Assembly (NCBI GenBank): GCA_047967505.1
Contig: CM106540.1
Length of the DNA stretch: 64,000 nucleotides
Source of the DNA: Dipteris shenzhenensis
Taxonomy: Eukaryota; Polypodiophyta; Polypodiopsida; Gleicheniales
Strand: one strand, 5' to 3'
The notes under the pieces: generated by a model
Database searches by the model: none
What the model saw: only the letters and a program-made list of their open reading frames with translations
What the model was told of the DNA's origin: nothing
Program-made: the position numbers and the translations under genes
Shown here: one piece after another, positions 43,110 to 54,965 of the stretch
Layout of the letters: each line of letters opens with the position of its first letter
Numbering within the stretch: the stretch's first letter is position 1

Positions 43110-44080
43110 CCCAGAAATGTAGGAGCATAATGGCATATAAGCATAAACATAGGCATAACCGTATAGAAGCATAATGCTTACACTAGCATAAACATAGGCA
43201 AGCATAGAAGCATAAAGCATATACTAGCTTTCACATAAAGCATAAAGCATATAGGAACATAGAAGCATAGACATAGGCATTCACATAGGATTGGCAAAGA
43301 GACAATATAATGCTTACACTAGCATAAACATACACAAGCATAGAAGCATAATGCATAAAGAATATACTAGCATTCATAAAAAGCATAAAGCATAAACATA
43401 AATCATAAATCATATACAAATATAGAAGCATAGACATAGGCATTCACACCGACATACATTATGCATTCACATAGGCATACATAAACATAGAAGCCCTAAA
43501 CTAGCATAAAGCATTTACTCATATTAGAAGTATGACAAGTACTGTCCTAGAGAGGGTAAGAAAACACAAGCATATGGAATTCCCATGCTTTGTCTTACTC
43601 CCTCTTGGTCTCCCCCTCTTGTATTGCTCCTATTATATGCAATCACACTCAAGAGAAACCCAAATGGATTAACAAAGAGACGACATAATGGTTACACTAG
43701 CATAAATATATGCAAGCATAGAAGCATACATCATATACTAGCATTCACATAAGGCATAAAGCATATAGGACATAGAAGCATAGACATAGGCATTCACATA
43801 CTATTGGCAAAGCATAAAAGCATTAAGCATAAAGAATATTCTAGCATTCACATAAAGCATAAAGCATAAAGAATATAGTAGCATTCACATGAACATAAAG
43901 CATAAACCCAAATGGATTAACAAAGAGACGTCATAATGCTTACACTAGCATCAACATAGGTAAGCATAGAAGCAGCATAAAGCATATACTAGCATTCACA
44001 TAAAGCATAAAGCATATAGAACATAGAAGCATGGACATAGGCATTTACATAAGCATACATAGGCATTCATAGACTTATAC
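43110..44080. repeat. AGCATA-rich array with higher-order repeat
   Basis: Nearly 1 kb consists of words such as AGCATAAAGCATA, AGAAGCATAGACATAGGCATT and TACTAGCATTCACATA. Larger units are marked by GTTACACTAGCATAAA-like phrases near 43165, 43316, 43693 and 43941, and by AAATGGATTAACAAAGAGACG near 43660 and 43910. A unique patch (43525-43655) interrupts it. The short word (AGCATA) resembles the AAGCACA word of the array at 40.4-41.6 kb. Confidence 0.85.
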
Positions 44081-46199
44081 ATCATTAGCTCCACCATGCT
44101 TCATAGGAGCAAGCCACGACAATATCTCACTGCAAGTACTATGTTTGCTCATTTTCCTCAAAAAGTAGGTAGATGGTAGTTTCCTACTTGATAAGAGTCC
44201 ACAATCTAATATTTCCTTCTGTCTACACTCAATTGCAAAGTGTCCATATAAGTATATTCTATACTATGGGAAAAATTATGCCATCTCTCCATTAAATTTG
44301 TGGATGAGCTACATAAAGGCATCCAAGCAGACTACTCTCCTACTCATCAATCATAAGAAAGCCATCATACTACCAACCCCATAACATCATTAAAACAGCC
44401 CATCATACTAATTGAGCAAGTTCCTCCATCGCAAATCAGCCCACGAGCACTCAAATCATCCCATGATTCTCAAATTAATGGCACCCCTTATCTCAAATCA
44501 GCCTAGAGCATCATGAGATTGATCTATCCTAATTTTACAATCAAGTCCTACATATTCAAATGAGACCATACCATCATGAGAACACTAACTGAGCAAATCT
44601 CTCCATTTCAAATCAGCCCATGAGCATTGAAATAAGCCCATGAATCTCAAATGAGCAATTGTGGCATGATGGCATCCCTTGTAAGAAATCCTACGAGTAG
44701 CCCATACTATCATGAGAATAACCTATCATACTAACTAGTCACACCAATTAGCAGCAATCTAGTCACGCCCTCTATGGCTGCCATAGAGGGCATCTATCAA
44801 GACTGATTGGCTAGGGGAGAAACTTCAAATAGCCAAAAGAGAAACAACAAGCTCAAAAATGACAAATGAAATCAAAAGGAAGGTCAAAACGACCGTACCC
44901 AATGAAAGAGGGGTGAGCTCTTCCCTCACACATATCCTCTATCTAGGCTCCCAGCAAGCAGAGATATGGTGTTCGCTGGGGCAAAATGGGGGGCAAGGGG
45001 TGCATGTGCATGCACGTCTACATTACATGTACACAATTTTTCTTGCACCATATCATCCAATTGTATGTATGATAGTTAATTATCTACAAACTAGATCACA
45101 TATACATTGTCTACTTACTTGTTATGGATTATCAGGTTTGGCAAAATCATCCTTCTTAAGTACTCTGTCATGTTTCACCTTCTCACCATTCATACATATC
45201 ACTTCTTGCCATCATTACAGCCCTTTCCAACTTTGATGTAAGGGAATGATGGGTTATTCTCAATTGTAAGCCAAAACATGTTACATGGCTGGGAACTCAT
45301 CAGCCTATCCCCATGGTCCACAACATGAAAGAATCGCTACTTCTAAAGCCTTAGCCAACTTTTTACATAGATCTTCTAACATGGCATTGCATCTTCATAT
45401 GCTACATCTATGCCAAGTAGCACAATCATTCATCATCATTGCATAAACTACAAGAGTGTTTTGGAATGCAACACATCAACATACATATTCTTGGGTATAG
45501 TATGGAGAAATTTATTGCCTCTATATTCTGATTCTTAAAAATTATCCACTTGCTATAAGATGCCAAATTTCTTGCCTATTATTAGGGTATTCTATGGATA
45601 ACCTTTTTTTAAACACAAACTCTATGCTTTCATTTGTAAGGATTCCACTAATTACAAGATGCCATTTTTTCCATAACTTTGGTCCCTTCACAAAGATTTT
45701 CAAAATTTTAAGAGAGCAACCACAAAATATGATAAATACCCCATAAATCATTACTTTTATACCTAATAAGATCATTCTTTCTTTGAAAGCATGGCAATGT
45801 GAATAATAGAATCCTTAAATCTAACCCTTAGATTCCAGAGTTTCAATATCAGTCAAAGAAGAATAGAATGAATAGATATTTTGAAGGTTTTTCAAGTTCT
45901 TTGATGGGCCTCCGAGGTTTAGAAAGGGGGTGCCCCATGAGAGATATCTTCATGAGTTTTAAGAAGCTAATGTTGGGTTTTTTATTTAGCTAGGCCTTAG
46001 CAATCACCAACTAGCCACTTATTATAATTGTAGGCTTGCTTCAATGAAGGGGGCTGAATTCTCAATATCTCTATGCTCAATGAAGAGGGTGGATCTACAA
46101 GCTATAGTTGGTTGCTCATGGTTGAATCTGACTAGGACTAAAGGTTGAGAAGTCAATAGGGATTGGTGGGGAGGGACCCTTTTGAGGATGAGGTATGGA
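44081..46199. other. No recognised gene
   Basis: From 44330 to 44680 phrases like CAAATCAGCCCATGAGCA and CATGAGA recur irregularly, which suggests another old degenerate repeat. The 125-codon frame at 44859-45236 has no recognisable motif. A TGGCTGCCATAGAGGGC palindromic phrase occurs near 44785. Confidence 0.4.
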
Positions 46200-46399
46200 T
46201 TGTTTTTGCAAAGAAAGGAACCTTCTATCAATGCTTGAAAAACTTTTCATACAAAACAATAGCCCCAAAGGTGACTATGGAAAAAAACCCAGGGATAAAG
46301 GCTGAAAAAAGAAAAACTAGCCTATTCTAGAGAAACCCAGCTCACTGCCTAGGGAATCTCTGGTACACGGGCTAACAGCCAAGTGGGGGGACTATACAA

Positions 46400-48389
46400 C
46401 TAGCAAATTCCTCGCGGAGTGAATATGTAGAAAACTTTTGTAGGCCAAGCCTTGCAAAAATATGTGCACCTCGTGACAGTCATCCTAGAGCCTATGGGGT
46501 CACCCACTCCCAAGTGGAGCATAGAGTGTAGATGATATCCTGGCAGATGGTGACCAAAGTAGTCGAGGGTGGAACCGAGGTGGAGCCAGATGCTCACCCA
46601 TCACCAAACTACAGTGAGTAACCCAAGTGTTCCACACCATGATACTGGCTACTACCTCCCGCATGCTATGCTCCAAAGGGCAATGGGGATCCGAGATATC
46701 AAGAGGGAATGCCTCATGGAGCTCTATCCTCTGAATGCTCTAACCCTGTATTTGGTAAGCTAAAGAGACCTCATCAATCTAGAACGTGTGACCTCCCTTA
46801 GTCAACCAAGCCATCATCCCTCATGTGTAGTTGCTCTTAAGGCTCTACATGCAGGTCATGATCTAAGGGCTCCCATCCAAATCCTTATTGTGCTACGATA
46901 ACTCTAGAGGCACTGAGGGATCATCTCCAAAAGTCTAGCTAAACAGTAGTGGCACTACCCCTCCACCTGCATCTGCTCCAACCATGGGCCTAAGGGCAAG
47001 CCACCATGGGCAGCTAGCCAAAAGAAGTAGGAGATCTTCCTCGGCCACAAACTGAACCATAAACACATCCAAAACCTGGAACGGACCTTTTGGGGAACCC
47101 TCTGGGCCACCCGATGCCTCTCTTGAGGGGTCCAAGTCGAAGAGTCCATTTGAAGCCTCCTACCAATCTAAGTGGTACAGGAAAAGAAAGGCATCTCATC
47201 CACTTTCTTGGCGAGGCCTCTGTTGGAAGGCCAAAACCACTCTCTCGAATCCCACTAGACCTCCCTCATGGGCCTACCTTCTCAAATCTAGAGGTGCCAT
47301 CTAAGACCATCTTGCTCTGGGATGCTAGGAGGATCGATGTGCCACTCCTTCCCCAAACGGCCCATAACTTTGATCATCTACCAATGAATCCCATCCAGAC
47401 TCCCATGGGTCTCTCTTAGTAAGTGCCTTAAGTTGGCCTCAAGGACCTACAAGGAAGAAACCTGGCAACGTGCTACCTCACTGGATCATCATCCTCAAGG
47501 GGACCCCAGTATGAGAAACTGACCCAACCATCTGCTGTCCATCCACATGCAGAGTCCCTCCCACCAAGACTCAGGGATGGCTATGTCAATCGCCCTCATT
47601 TGCTTCCCTACCCCTCGCATGTGCTCTAAGGATCCAAGCCTTGCCTCTACCTCCACGGGTAATATGCTTGATTTGCTAAAGGAGCAGGTCGGCAGGCCAC
47701 TATCCCAATGTCCCCAACCAATGTGAGTCTGCTACCCAAGCATATGTCCATCTTGATCCCTGATCTCCGGGTGCCAAATGAGGGGCTAATGCTTGAACTC
47801 CTCTCTACAGTAGGGTTGAGCATAGACAAGGCCCCTTGCTAATCTCTACCAGCAAACTCGGCTCCTCATCATGGAGGAACCCTTCCCCATAAGGGGGGCC
47901 TTTGAAAAGATCCATCTGTGTGAACGTTGCCACTGCCCCCCAATGTGTGGGGTGTTCTTGAGAAGCCCTTGCTGTAAGAGGAGCTTCCAGGGCTCTGCGC
48001 CAGGGGTGAGGCCATGCATAACCAACTTGCCCAAGAGAGCTCTACTCTACATCTCCAAATCAATGATATCCAAGCCTTCGAGTGCCTACACCATGATCAC
48101 CATCTACCAAGTGACTTGAACTCTTGTATTCCTCATGCCGTTTGACCCTGCCAAAGGAAATTCCAAACCAAACGTTGCAGCTGTCCAATGTACCCTTTGT
48201 GAAAACACCAGCAATAGGCACTATACTAAGCCTTGGCAAGAAGGACCTGGTTTGCCACTAAGGCATGGCTTGCTGGGGAGAGTTTGGCCAAGCTCTAGTA
48301 AGGAAGCTTGCATAGACACTATCAATACCCACCTGGCATCTTAGGTATCTTGCAGTCTCACCCAAAGTATCTAGTGGAAGCCAAAGGCA
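46400..48389 (-). pseudogene. LINE family B ORF2, C-terminal part
   Basis: Directly left of the copia LTR the minus strand reads LGETARYLRCQVGIDSVYAS, the block after the RT catalytic core in plant L1-type ORF2. Near 47010 it reads KISYFFWLAAHGGLPLGPWL then EQMQVEG, the conserved C-terminal region. Stops and frame changes break it into short pieces. It is the continuation of the LINE beyond the copia insertion. Confidence 0.72.
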
Positions 48390-48741
48390 TGTGAAGATTG
48401 TGGGAGAGAGGGAAGGAGTCTCACTTGAGGCTTTCTCACAATCACAATGGGGGAATACACACAAAGGTGGAGGCTGAAAACAGTTTTCCTCTTCTTAGTT
48501 GTGAAAGCCAAAAGAACTCTAGTACAAAGAAATAGAAGAACCCTATATGTGGGTCTCAAACCAAACTCAACTAACTAAGGTGGCATACTAACTGAGCCAC
48601 AAACTAGAGTAGATAAGGATAGCTGTCATCCAGCTATTATTCGTGGGCGGTGTACCAACCGCATCTCCAGCTAACAGGTCGGTGACATAAATGCACAACA
48701 GTCACCCTGGCATATCGCGAGTGGAGCTCGATATCTCAACA
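48390..48741 (-). mobile_element. LTR of copia remnant 3
   Basis: On the minus strand the LTR begins TGTTGAGATATCGAGC at 48741 and ends CAATCTTCACA at 48390, 352 bases with TG…CA ends. The purine tract GAGCTCGAGGGGGAG lies directly upstream. A TATA-like ACATATAGGG occurs near 48545. Only this 3' LTR is present. Confidence 0.78.
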
Positions 48742-49535
48742 CTCCCCCTCGAGCTCAATCCCAATTCCTGCACACCAAGCAGGTCTCTGAACTTGCGCAG
48801 CTTCTCTGCGCCCAATGCTTTCGTGAAGATGTCAGCTACCTGATCCTCTGTGCTGACATAAACTAGATCAATGAGACCTAGTAAAACCTTCTCCCGCACA
48901 TAGTGATAATGCACCTCAATGTGCTTTGTTCTGGCATGAAAGACTGGGTTCTTTGCCAAATGTATACTACTCATGTTGTCACAATAAATGACAATTGGCT
49001 CATCTGTAGACTGATGCATATCATAGAGTAGCTTATGCAACCAAGCTACCTCACATGCAGCCATTGCTGCACCCCTGTACTCGGCCTCTGTGCTCGACAA
49101 GGCAACTGTAGGCTGTTTCTTGCTGCTCCAAGTGACTGCAGCACTCCCAAAAGAGAACACATATCCACTGGTAGATCGTCTATCAGAAATGCTACCAGCC
49201 CAATCAGCATCAGTGTATCCATGCAACTGTATCTGAACCCCAGCCTCATAAAATAGTCCATACTGCAATGTGGACTTCACATACCTGAGTACGCGTCTAG
49301 CCGCATCCAAATGCGGTTTCCTTGGAGCCTGCATAAACTGACTTACCAACCCAACAGCATAGCTCAAATCTGGCCTGGTAATAGTCATGTAAATCAAACT
49401 TCCTACTATGCGTCTGTACATACTAGGGTCTTCCAGAAGCTCACCTGCATCTGTGCTCAGCTTCACATTCTGCTCCAAAGGAACTGAAATAGGCTTACAG
49501 CCTGTCATCCCATATTTGGACAGCCTCTTAAAATC
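48742..49535 (-). pseudogene. Copia remnant 3: RT end and RNase H
   Basis: An uninterrupted frame holds RLSKYGMTGCKPISVPL, MYRRIVGSLIYMTITRPDLS, LHGYTDADWAGSISDRRSTS, KKQPTVALSSTEAEYRGAA, VIYCDNMSSIHLAKNPVFHA, KHIEVHYHYVREKVLLG and VADIFTKALG. These are the end of copia reverse transcriptase and a complete RNase H, with the D-A-D, E-A-E and C-D-N acidic residues intact. It is the best-preserved coding piece in the window. Its first nine codons (MAILFLDFK) are LINE-derived, so the 283-codon frame crosses the junction. Confidence 0.93.
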
Positions 49536-50200
49536 CAAGAAAAGGATGGCCAAGGTTGTGTGCCCAATCCAATTCCTCCAAAAAAAGTGAAAATGTTATC
49601 CAGGATGTTGCGCTCTTGAACAAAGCTGATATGCATGCCATGATGATGTAAGTGAGATGAGGCCAATTGCAAAGTCGACCTTAGCAAGGATCTTGTATCC
49701 GATGTCAAGGAGGGTGATTGGTCTCCACTACCAAATGTCTAACCTATCTCCCCCTTTTGGGATCAAACAAATCCACCCCCTACTCAGGGACTGAGGAAGG
49801 GAGCCCATATCAACGATCTCTTGGTAGGCTAAGCAAAAAGGGGTGGAAACAGTCTCCCAAAACTTTTAGAAGAAGGCCAGAGTCAAAGCCATCTTCGCCA
49901 GGACACTTTGCGGGACGGCCTTGAGGGCTTCCTAGAGTTCCTCATCCATGAAAGGCTTCTCTAGACTCCTACACAACTCTTGCGAGACTATCATTGGCAT
50001 GTGGTCCCAACTAGCTCACAAGCCACAAGGCAAGCTAGAGTAACCCTCTCTGCCTAAAAGAGTTAGCCCAGCCCTCGCAAGGTGCTGTCTCTAGCTGCTG
50101 CCAAATCTTTGCCATAACCAGCTCAACCTCCTCATTATGCACGAGGTCCTCTAGAATGAGGACTGCCTTTTGGGGAAGACCCTGATGAGACTGCTCTAGG
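49536..50200 (-). pseudogene. LINE family B ORF2, RT start
   Basis: The minus strand shows EVELVMAKIWQQLETAPCEG, DMGSLPQSLSRGWICLIPKG, RPITLLDIGYKILAKV and AILFLDF. These are the fingers and start of the palm of an L1-type reverse transcriptase, across several frames. At about 49530 the sequence switches from LFLDF (normally followed by E-K-A-Y-D-R-V) to copia. Confidence 0.75.
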
Positions 50201-51650
50201 TAGAGTACTGTTGGAGAGTGGTTTGACATCATCATGCCTACTAGAATCCTTATAGAGCTGCCTCTATGGAGTGCCTAGTCCCCAATGTAGAAGCAAACTA
50301 GCCTCTCAAGCAATCCATCATGTCTCCTTTGGCCGAATAAGAAGAGGAGGCTTCTAGGTATCCTGTTGAGCTTTGGCTCTTGCCACAGGTCTCTACCCCA
50401 CTGATCATGAAGATGAATTGTGCCCACAAGCTCCACTCTATTGCTACCATCTTAGAAAAGAAGGCACCACCCTGCTTGTCCTCCCCAAACTCCAGGTTGT
50501 TGAAGTCTCCTCCAACGATCCAAGAGTCAACATTTGGCAGACACTATGTCAACTGCCCCAAAAGGCTGACCGATGCTGCCTGCATGCTAGGGCATACACA
50601 TTCAGGAATCCAATCCTAGACTCTCCCATCCAGACTGCCCTCCCTAGGATAAGCTCACCCTGATCATAGACCTTTGGGGCCATTTCTTGAGAGACCGAGA
50701 TGCAGATCCCTCCGCTCCCTCCTACGACAGGAGACCAAACCTCTGGGCCTCTCCCGGGAAGAAGGTGGTTTTGTCATCTGATGTCTAATGCTAATAACAT
50801 GTGCTCCTATATCAAAAGGAATTCCACTACTCACCCTACCACTGCCCTCTGCAACTCGTGCCGAAGGATCAGATACTATGGCTAACTATATGCACCGTTG
50901 TGGAGCCTGTGCATGTTCAAACTCACTATTGTCCAACTCATGAGGACAGGGAAGTAAGAAACAAGGCTCTCCTATGAGTGGGTGCATGTTCCATAAAAAC
51001 TACTTTAGTGACTTTGAGGGGGTTTTGAAGGGCAAGTAGTCCGTGTTCGTATGACGACATACCAAGGTGGACATTGGCTCTATGCCAATCTTCCGTGCCC
51101 ATTGCAACATGAAGGAAACATCCACTCCAAACATCTCAACAAACTTTTGGAGTGGTGAGTAGTGTGTCAAATCAATCCTTGCCTCAGGAGGCAATCTGAT
51201 AACCCCTACTGTCAAACCATAAATTGACTTCTCCCACATGAAGCTTAGCTAGAAGTTCTTCAACACCATGAGCATGCCAAAGATCGTCCCAGTGGACCCT
51301 TCCAATCTTCCATCCTGCATCACATCTGATCCCCCATCATAACATCAAATATCCCTAGTGTCCACTTCTTCAACCTTGTGGAGGAAAACTGGAATCTCCA
51401 AATCGGATGTGTCTAGGAGGCTACTAGGCTAATCGAACCCCATTTCTGGGGTTGCAAGATCATGAGCATCATCTCCACTGGTAGAGGGTAAGAGTCCGAG
51501 ATCTCCAAGTAGTTCTAAGGCCCCAATCTCCAAAAATCTATTGGGAGAGTGCACCAAAGATGAAGAATGGGAGCTGCTGATCGGGAGGACGAGCCCCCTT
51601 CCCTCTAAAACCTTCTCGGAATGGGAGGGCTTAGAAGGGAGGGAGATAGG
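50201..51650 (-). pseudogene. LINE family B endonuclease region
   Basis: The reverse complement matches copy A at 38950-40366, including the G-D-F-N-N region near 50500 and the D-H-S-P block near 50215. The frame at 51239-51000 contains GVDVSFMLQWARKIGIEPMS, shared with copy A. Many stops are present. Confidence 0.75.
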
Positions 51651-53060
51651 CCGCTAAGACAAGGAACTGAAGGGGGAAGCCGTTGTGCTCTTACCTATTG
51701 GTAGGGAAGCTGGGGAAGGTCTAATAGGGGAGTGATAGGGGGGGAAGTTGAAGAAGCTACTATGGAGGGGGAGGCCGACGAGGCAGAGGGAGGGGGGGAT
51801 GCAAGGGGAGGGGGGGATGCGAGGGGAGGGGGCGGGTGGTGAGGATGACCATAACAGGAATGGCGAGGCTGGGGACCTCGTCGTTTGCTACCACTGAAGC
51901 TACCAAATCTAGCAGGGACTCTAGCACCATGGCAAACACTCTGTCAATGGAGGGAAGAATGGCTTTGTACTCCTTTGGAACCCCCGGGAAGGGGAGCGCA
52001 ATTGGAAATCAGGGAACATGGTGTGTTGTCCATGTCCATTGTGAAACCCTAGTACCAAGGGAAGAGGTACACCAGATGCAGGCCAAGGAGGATGGGGTTC
52101 TACTCCATGAGTGTTAAGGTAGTAGCAAGAGAGCTCAGCTAGATGAGAAAAATGCCTCTTTTGTATATGGTGGCCTCCTGGATGTGGTCCCCTTCTAGTG
52201 CTAGACTTGCCTAAATCCAGTCTCTCACTTGTTTCCTTATCGGTGTGAGACCAACTATTCTGCCCACTATTGCCATTATCCGAAGTTACTGTAGTGCATG
52301 CTTTACCTGTTACTTGTTGATTGGGGAAAGAAGAATCTCAATGGTTGTGGGATTCCAGGGTGTTGCCATAGAGGCCCTCTGGCCAGACCAAGGGTCACCA
52401 CTAAGAAAAATTTTCTTCAAGACAAAGACAATGCTCACTACTGCTTAGAGGAAAGGAAGGAAAAGGCCCAAGGGCTAGCTGCAGACAGCGGGCACAATGC
52501 TACACACCCCTACAGTGGGCTGCCAACAATGGAGAGGGAGAACCCTCAAAGAGAAAGAAGGGCGAAGAGGGGATGAACGTGAAGCGAGGAGGAGGTGAGG
52601 TGGACGTGGAGGGTCTGAGGCAGAACGAGGGTGGAGGAAGAGAAGAGGTGAGGAGGTAGGAGAGAGCATAGGGGAGAGAGGCAGATGGTGGAGGCGAGGT
52701 GGAGGAGGGAAGGAGGCGAGGAGGTGGGAGGAGGCGGGGAGGCAGAAGGGGACGGGGTGTGAAAGGAGGCGAGGGGTGAAAGGAGAGGGCGGGAGGCAGA
52801 AGGAGGGGGTAGAAGGAGAGAGCAAGGAGGCAGCAAAAGGGAGTGAAGAGGAGCGAGATGGAGATGGGGGATGCAAGAGGGAGGAGGCAGGGAGGGTGGA
52901 GGGAGAAGGCAGGGAGGGGCGGGTTGCAGGAGGGAGGAGCTAGGTAGGAGGAGGAAGGTTGTGGGGTTGAGAGGATGCAGGAGGGGGGCAGGAGGAGGAG
53001 GGGGAAGGCGAAGCGGAGAGCAAGCTAGAGGGAGGAGACTAAGGCAGAAGGAGGCAGGAG
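51651..53060 (-). pseudogene. LINE family B head, proline-rich ORF1 region
   Basis: Read on the minus strand the stretch is strongly C/T-rich (52540-53050 especially, with CCTCC and CTTCC words) and encodes long proline/serine frames. Near 52300-52420 a frame reads FLSGDPWSGQRASMATPWNP, which I take as part of ORF1. The homologous region of copy A is at 38590-39000. The right boundary near 53060 is set only by the end of the C-rich sequence. Confidence 0.55.
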
Positions 53061-54965
53061 CTCAGGTTGTAGCAGCTCTAGGTGGCAAAAATATGAGTGT
53101 TGTGCCTAGGGGTTTAAAGAGTGCTATAAGAATGGAAAAGAACAAATTTCAAGCAAGAGGTACAGAATGACGAGCCTATTACTAAAGAGCAAGTATGGAT
53201 TGTTGCACTCAAGTAGTCCTCCTGAATGAGAGTTGAGGCTCAATTTATAGCCTGAAAAGCTCCTGTAGCTGCATTCCATAGATTGGTCTACTAGTTCCAA
53301 TCTACAAACTAGTCTATAACTCTTGTTCAACATCTATATAACCAACCCGGTCAAACCACATCTAGGCTAGATTTGAGCCTATAAAAGGCCCCCACCTGCC
53401 CTGAACCTTGCTACAAATCTATTGCAAGCTTCTGGAGGTTATGTTATTCTCCCTCTTGTCTGCTGTTGTTCTGCTTGTCACTAGATGACATGGTAACATG
53501 AGAGTGAAATTGTATCACTTTCATTTCCACAACTCTCCTAAGGCACTCCTTACAAACATAGCCTCTCCTTTAGTCCTACGGTTTTCTGATAGTGAGATTG
53601 TGTCACTTTCATATCCACATCTCTCATAAGGCACTCCTTACAAACCATATTTTCTCCCTTAGTCACTTTCCATCTTCCTAGATTCATAGGAAGGTCATGA
53701 GATTCAAATCCTATTTCACTTATAAAAAGTATTTTTAACATCCTTTTCATACTCTTGTTGGGCGTAACGAAGCCACTGAATCAATCTCTTCCTTGTACCA
53801 ATTGCTTCTTTAGGCTGCTCCTCCTATCCCATATTTTGTACCATGATTTCCAGTGTCCTAGATGTTAGGAAAAGTGTATTTGAGAAGAAAAGCTCTCCAC
53901 CACTAGACCAGTCAGTAGGAGAGGAACAACATGCTCTTTTGAAATGTGTCTCATACTAGGGAGGGATTTGACAAGACTGTTCTCCTATTGGAAATTTTTG
54001 ATAAAGTAGCAAAGTAATAAATCCATGTATAAAATCTTTCTGAGAAACAAGAGTTTTAAAATTTTAGCCCCATTACGATAGATATTCACATACCTAGCAT
54101 ATGTCATCATTAAACATGATCCATGTTGAGGTTTTTCAAAGTGCCCTAGCTTGAGATAAGGAAAAATCGTATGTTTTTTATAGGTCCTTAGTTTGGGTTC
54201 AATCTAAGTGAGATGTCAATCAATCAATTAAACAAACTTAATTGTCAGGCCCAAAAAGACCTTAGCTCTTGGAGTTGCATGACTTGTAAGGTTTTTGGAT
54301 TATAATATTCTTTAGTTAAAGACCTAAAGCCTTCAAAGCTTGACCTTATAGGACAAGCCACATTAGGGAGTGCCCCTATGGACAAAAGATTATTTTTTAA
54401 TGTATAGTTTTCTTGGCCTCCATGAAGTTATTGCCTACCTAAAATGGACAAGACACAAGCTGTGCATACTACCAACAAAATCATTATACAAAGCTGACTC
54501 CTATTCCACTACAAAGCTCGCCATAGCATTCCATGTGTGGCTGACTCTCCATCGCTTCAAAGATAAACCATCTGAGGAGACAAAACATCAATAGGCAAAA
54601 GCTTCTAGGCTTGCACTGTGAGACTTGTTGGAATTAAACACTGTGCATGCGCGTTATGAGGATGGCAGATTGAGCTAAGACTAAAGCTGCGTCCAGATGC
54701 TGGATTTGAAAATGCAACAATGTGGGATGATTTGAAAACACAACAATGCGGGACGATGTTGCAATGTTTACAATGAAAGAAGTGCCAAACTGAAGGCCCG
54801 TGGTTTTGTGACAAAATGGTCAGTTGTAGGAGAGTTGGATGGGCATTATTAAGAGGCACATTGTGAGTGATTATAGAGGATCCTTCTAAATGCTCCATCA
54901 CAAGCAACATTCCAAAATCTAGCAAGAGATTAGCAAGACAATTTCTTTGTAGTTCAAGTTCATAT
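53061..54965. other. No recognised gene
   Basis: Two copies of a phrase (GTGAGATTGTGTCACTTTCAT…CTC…TAAGGCACTCCTTACAAAC) occur near 53505-53555 and 53595-53645, a duplication of about 90 bases. The frame at 54370-54594 has no motif I can name. Confidence 0.45.

Larger units (their letters stand above)
46200..53060 (-). mobile_element. LINE family B, copy B, interrupted by copia remnant 3
   Basis: Read right to left, the copy has a C-rich, proline-coding head (53060-51650), an ORF region shared with copy A (51240-51000), an endonuclease (50700-50200) and the start of a reverse transcriptase (50190-49535). Copia sequence follows (49535-48390), then the LINE C-terminal part (48389-46400) and a 3' end near 46204. 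The L1-like terms (GWICLIPKGG, RPITLLDIGYKILAKV, FWLAAHGGLPLGPWLEQMQ) identify it. The catalytic RT segment with the Y-x-D-D box is missing where the copia fragment sits. Confidence 0.78.

Noticed and set aside
43231-44080. CRISPR-like array of short repeats
   Set aside because: There are no uniform repeats with unique spacers. The words are degenerate and self-similar, and the surrounding DNA is clearly plant nuclear.
44859-45236. 125-codon plus-strand frame
   Set aside because: It shows no recognisable domain, and composition is like the surrounding non-coding DNA.
52475-52876. 133-codon proline/serine-rich frame as a host gene
   Set aside because: The C/T-rich sequence gives stop-free frames in several phases and lies at the head of LINE family B.
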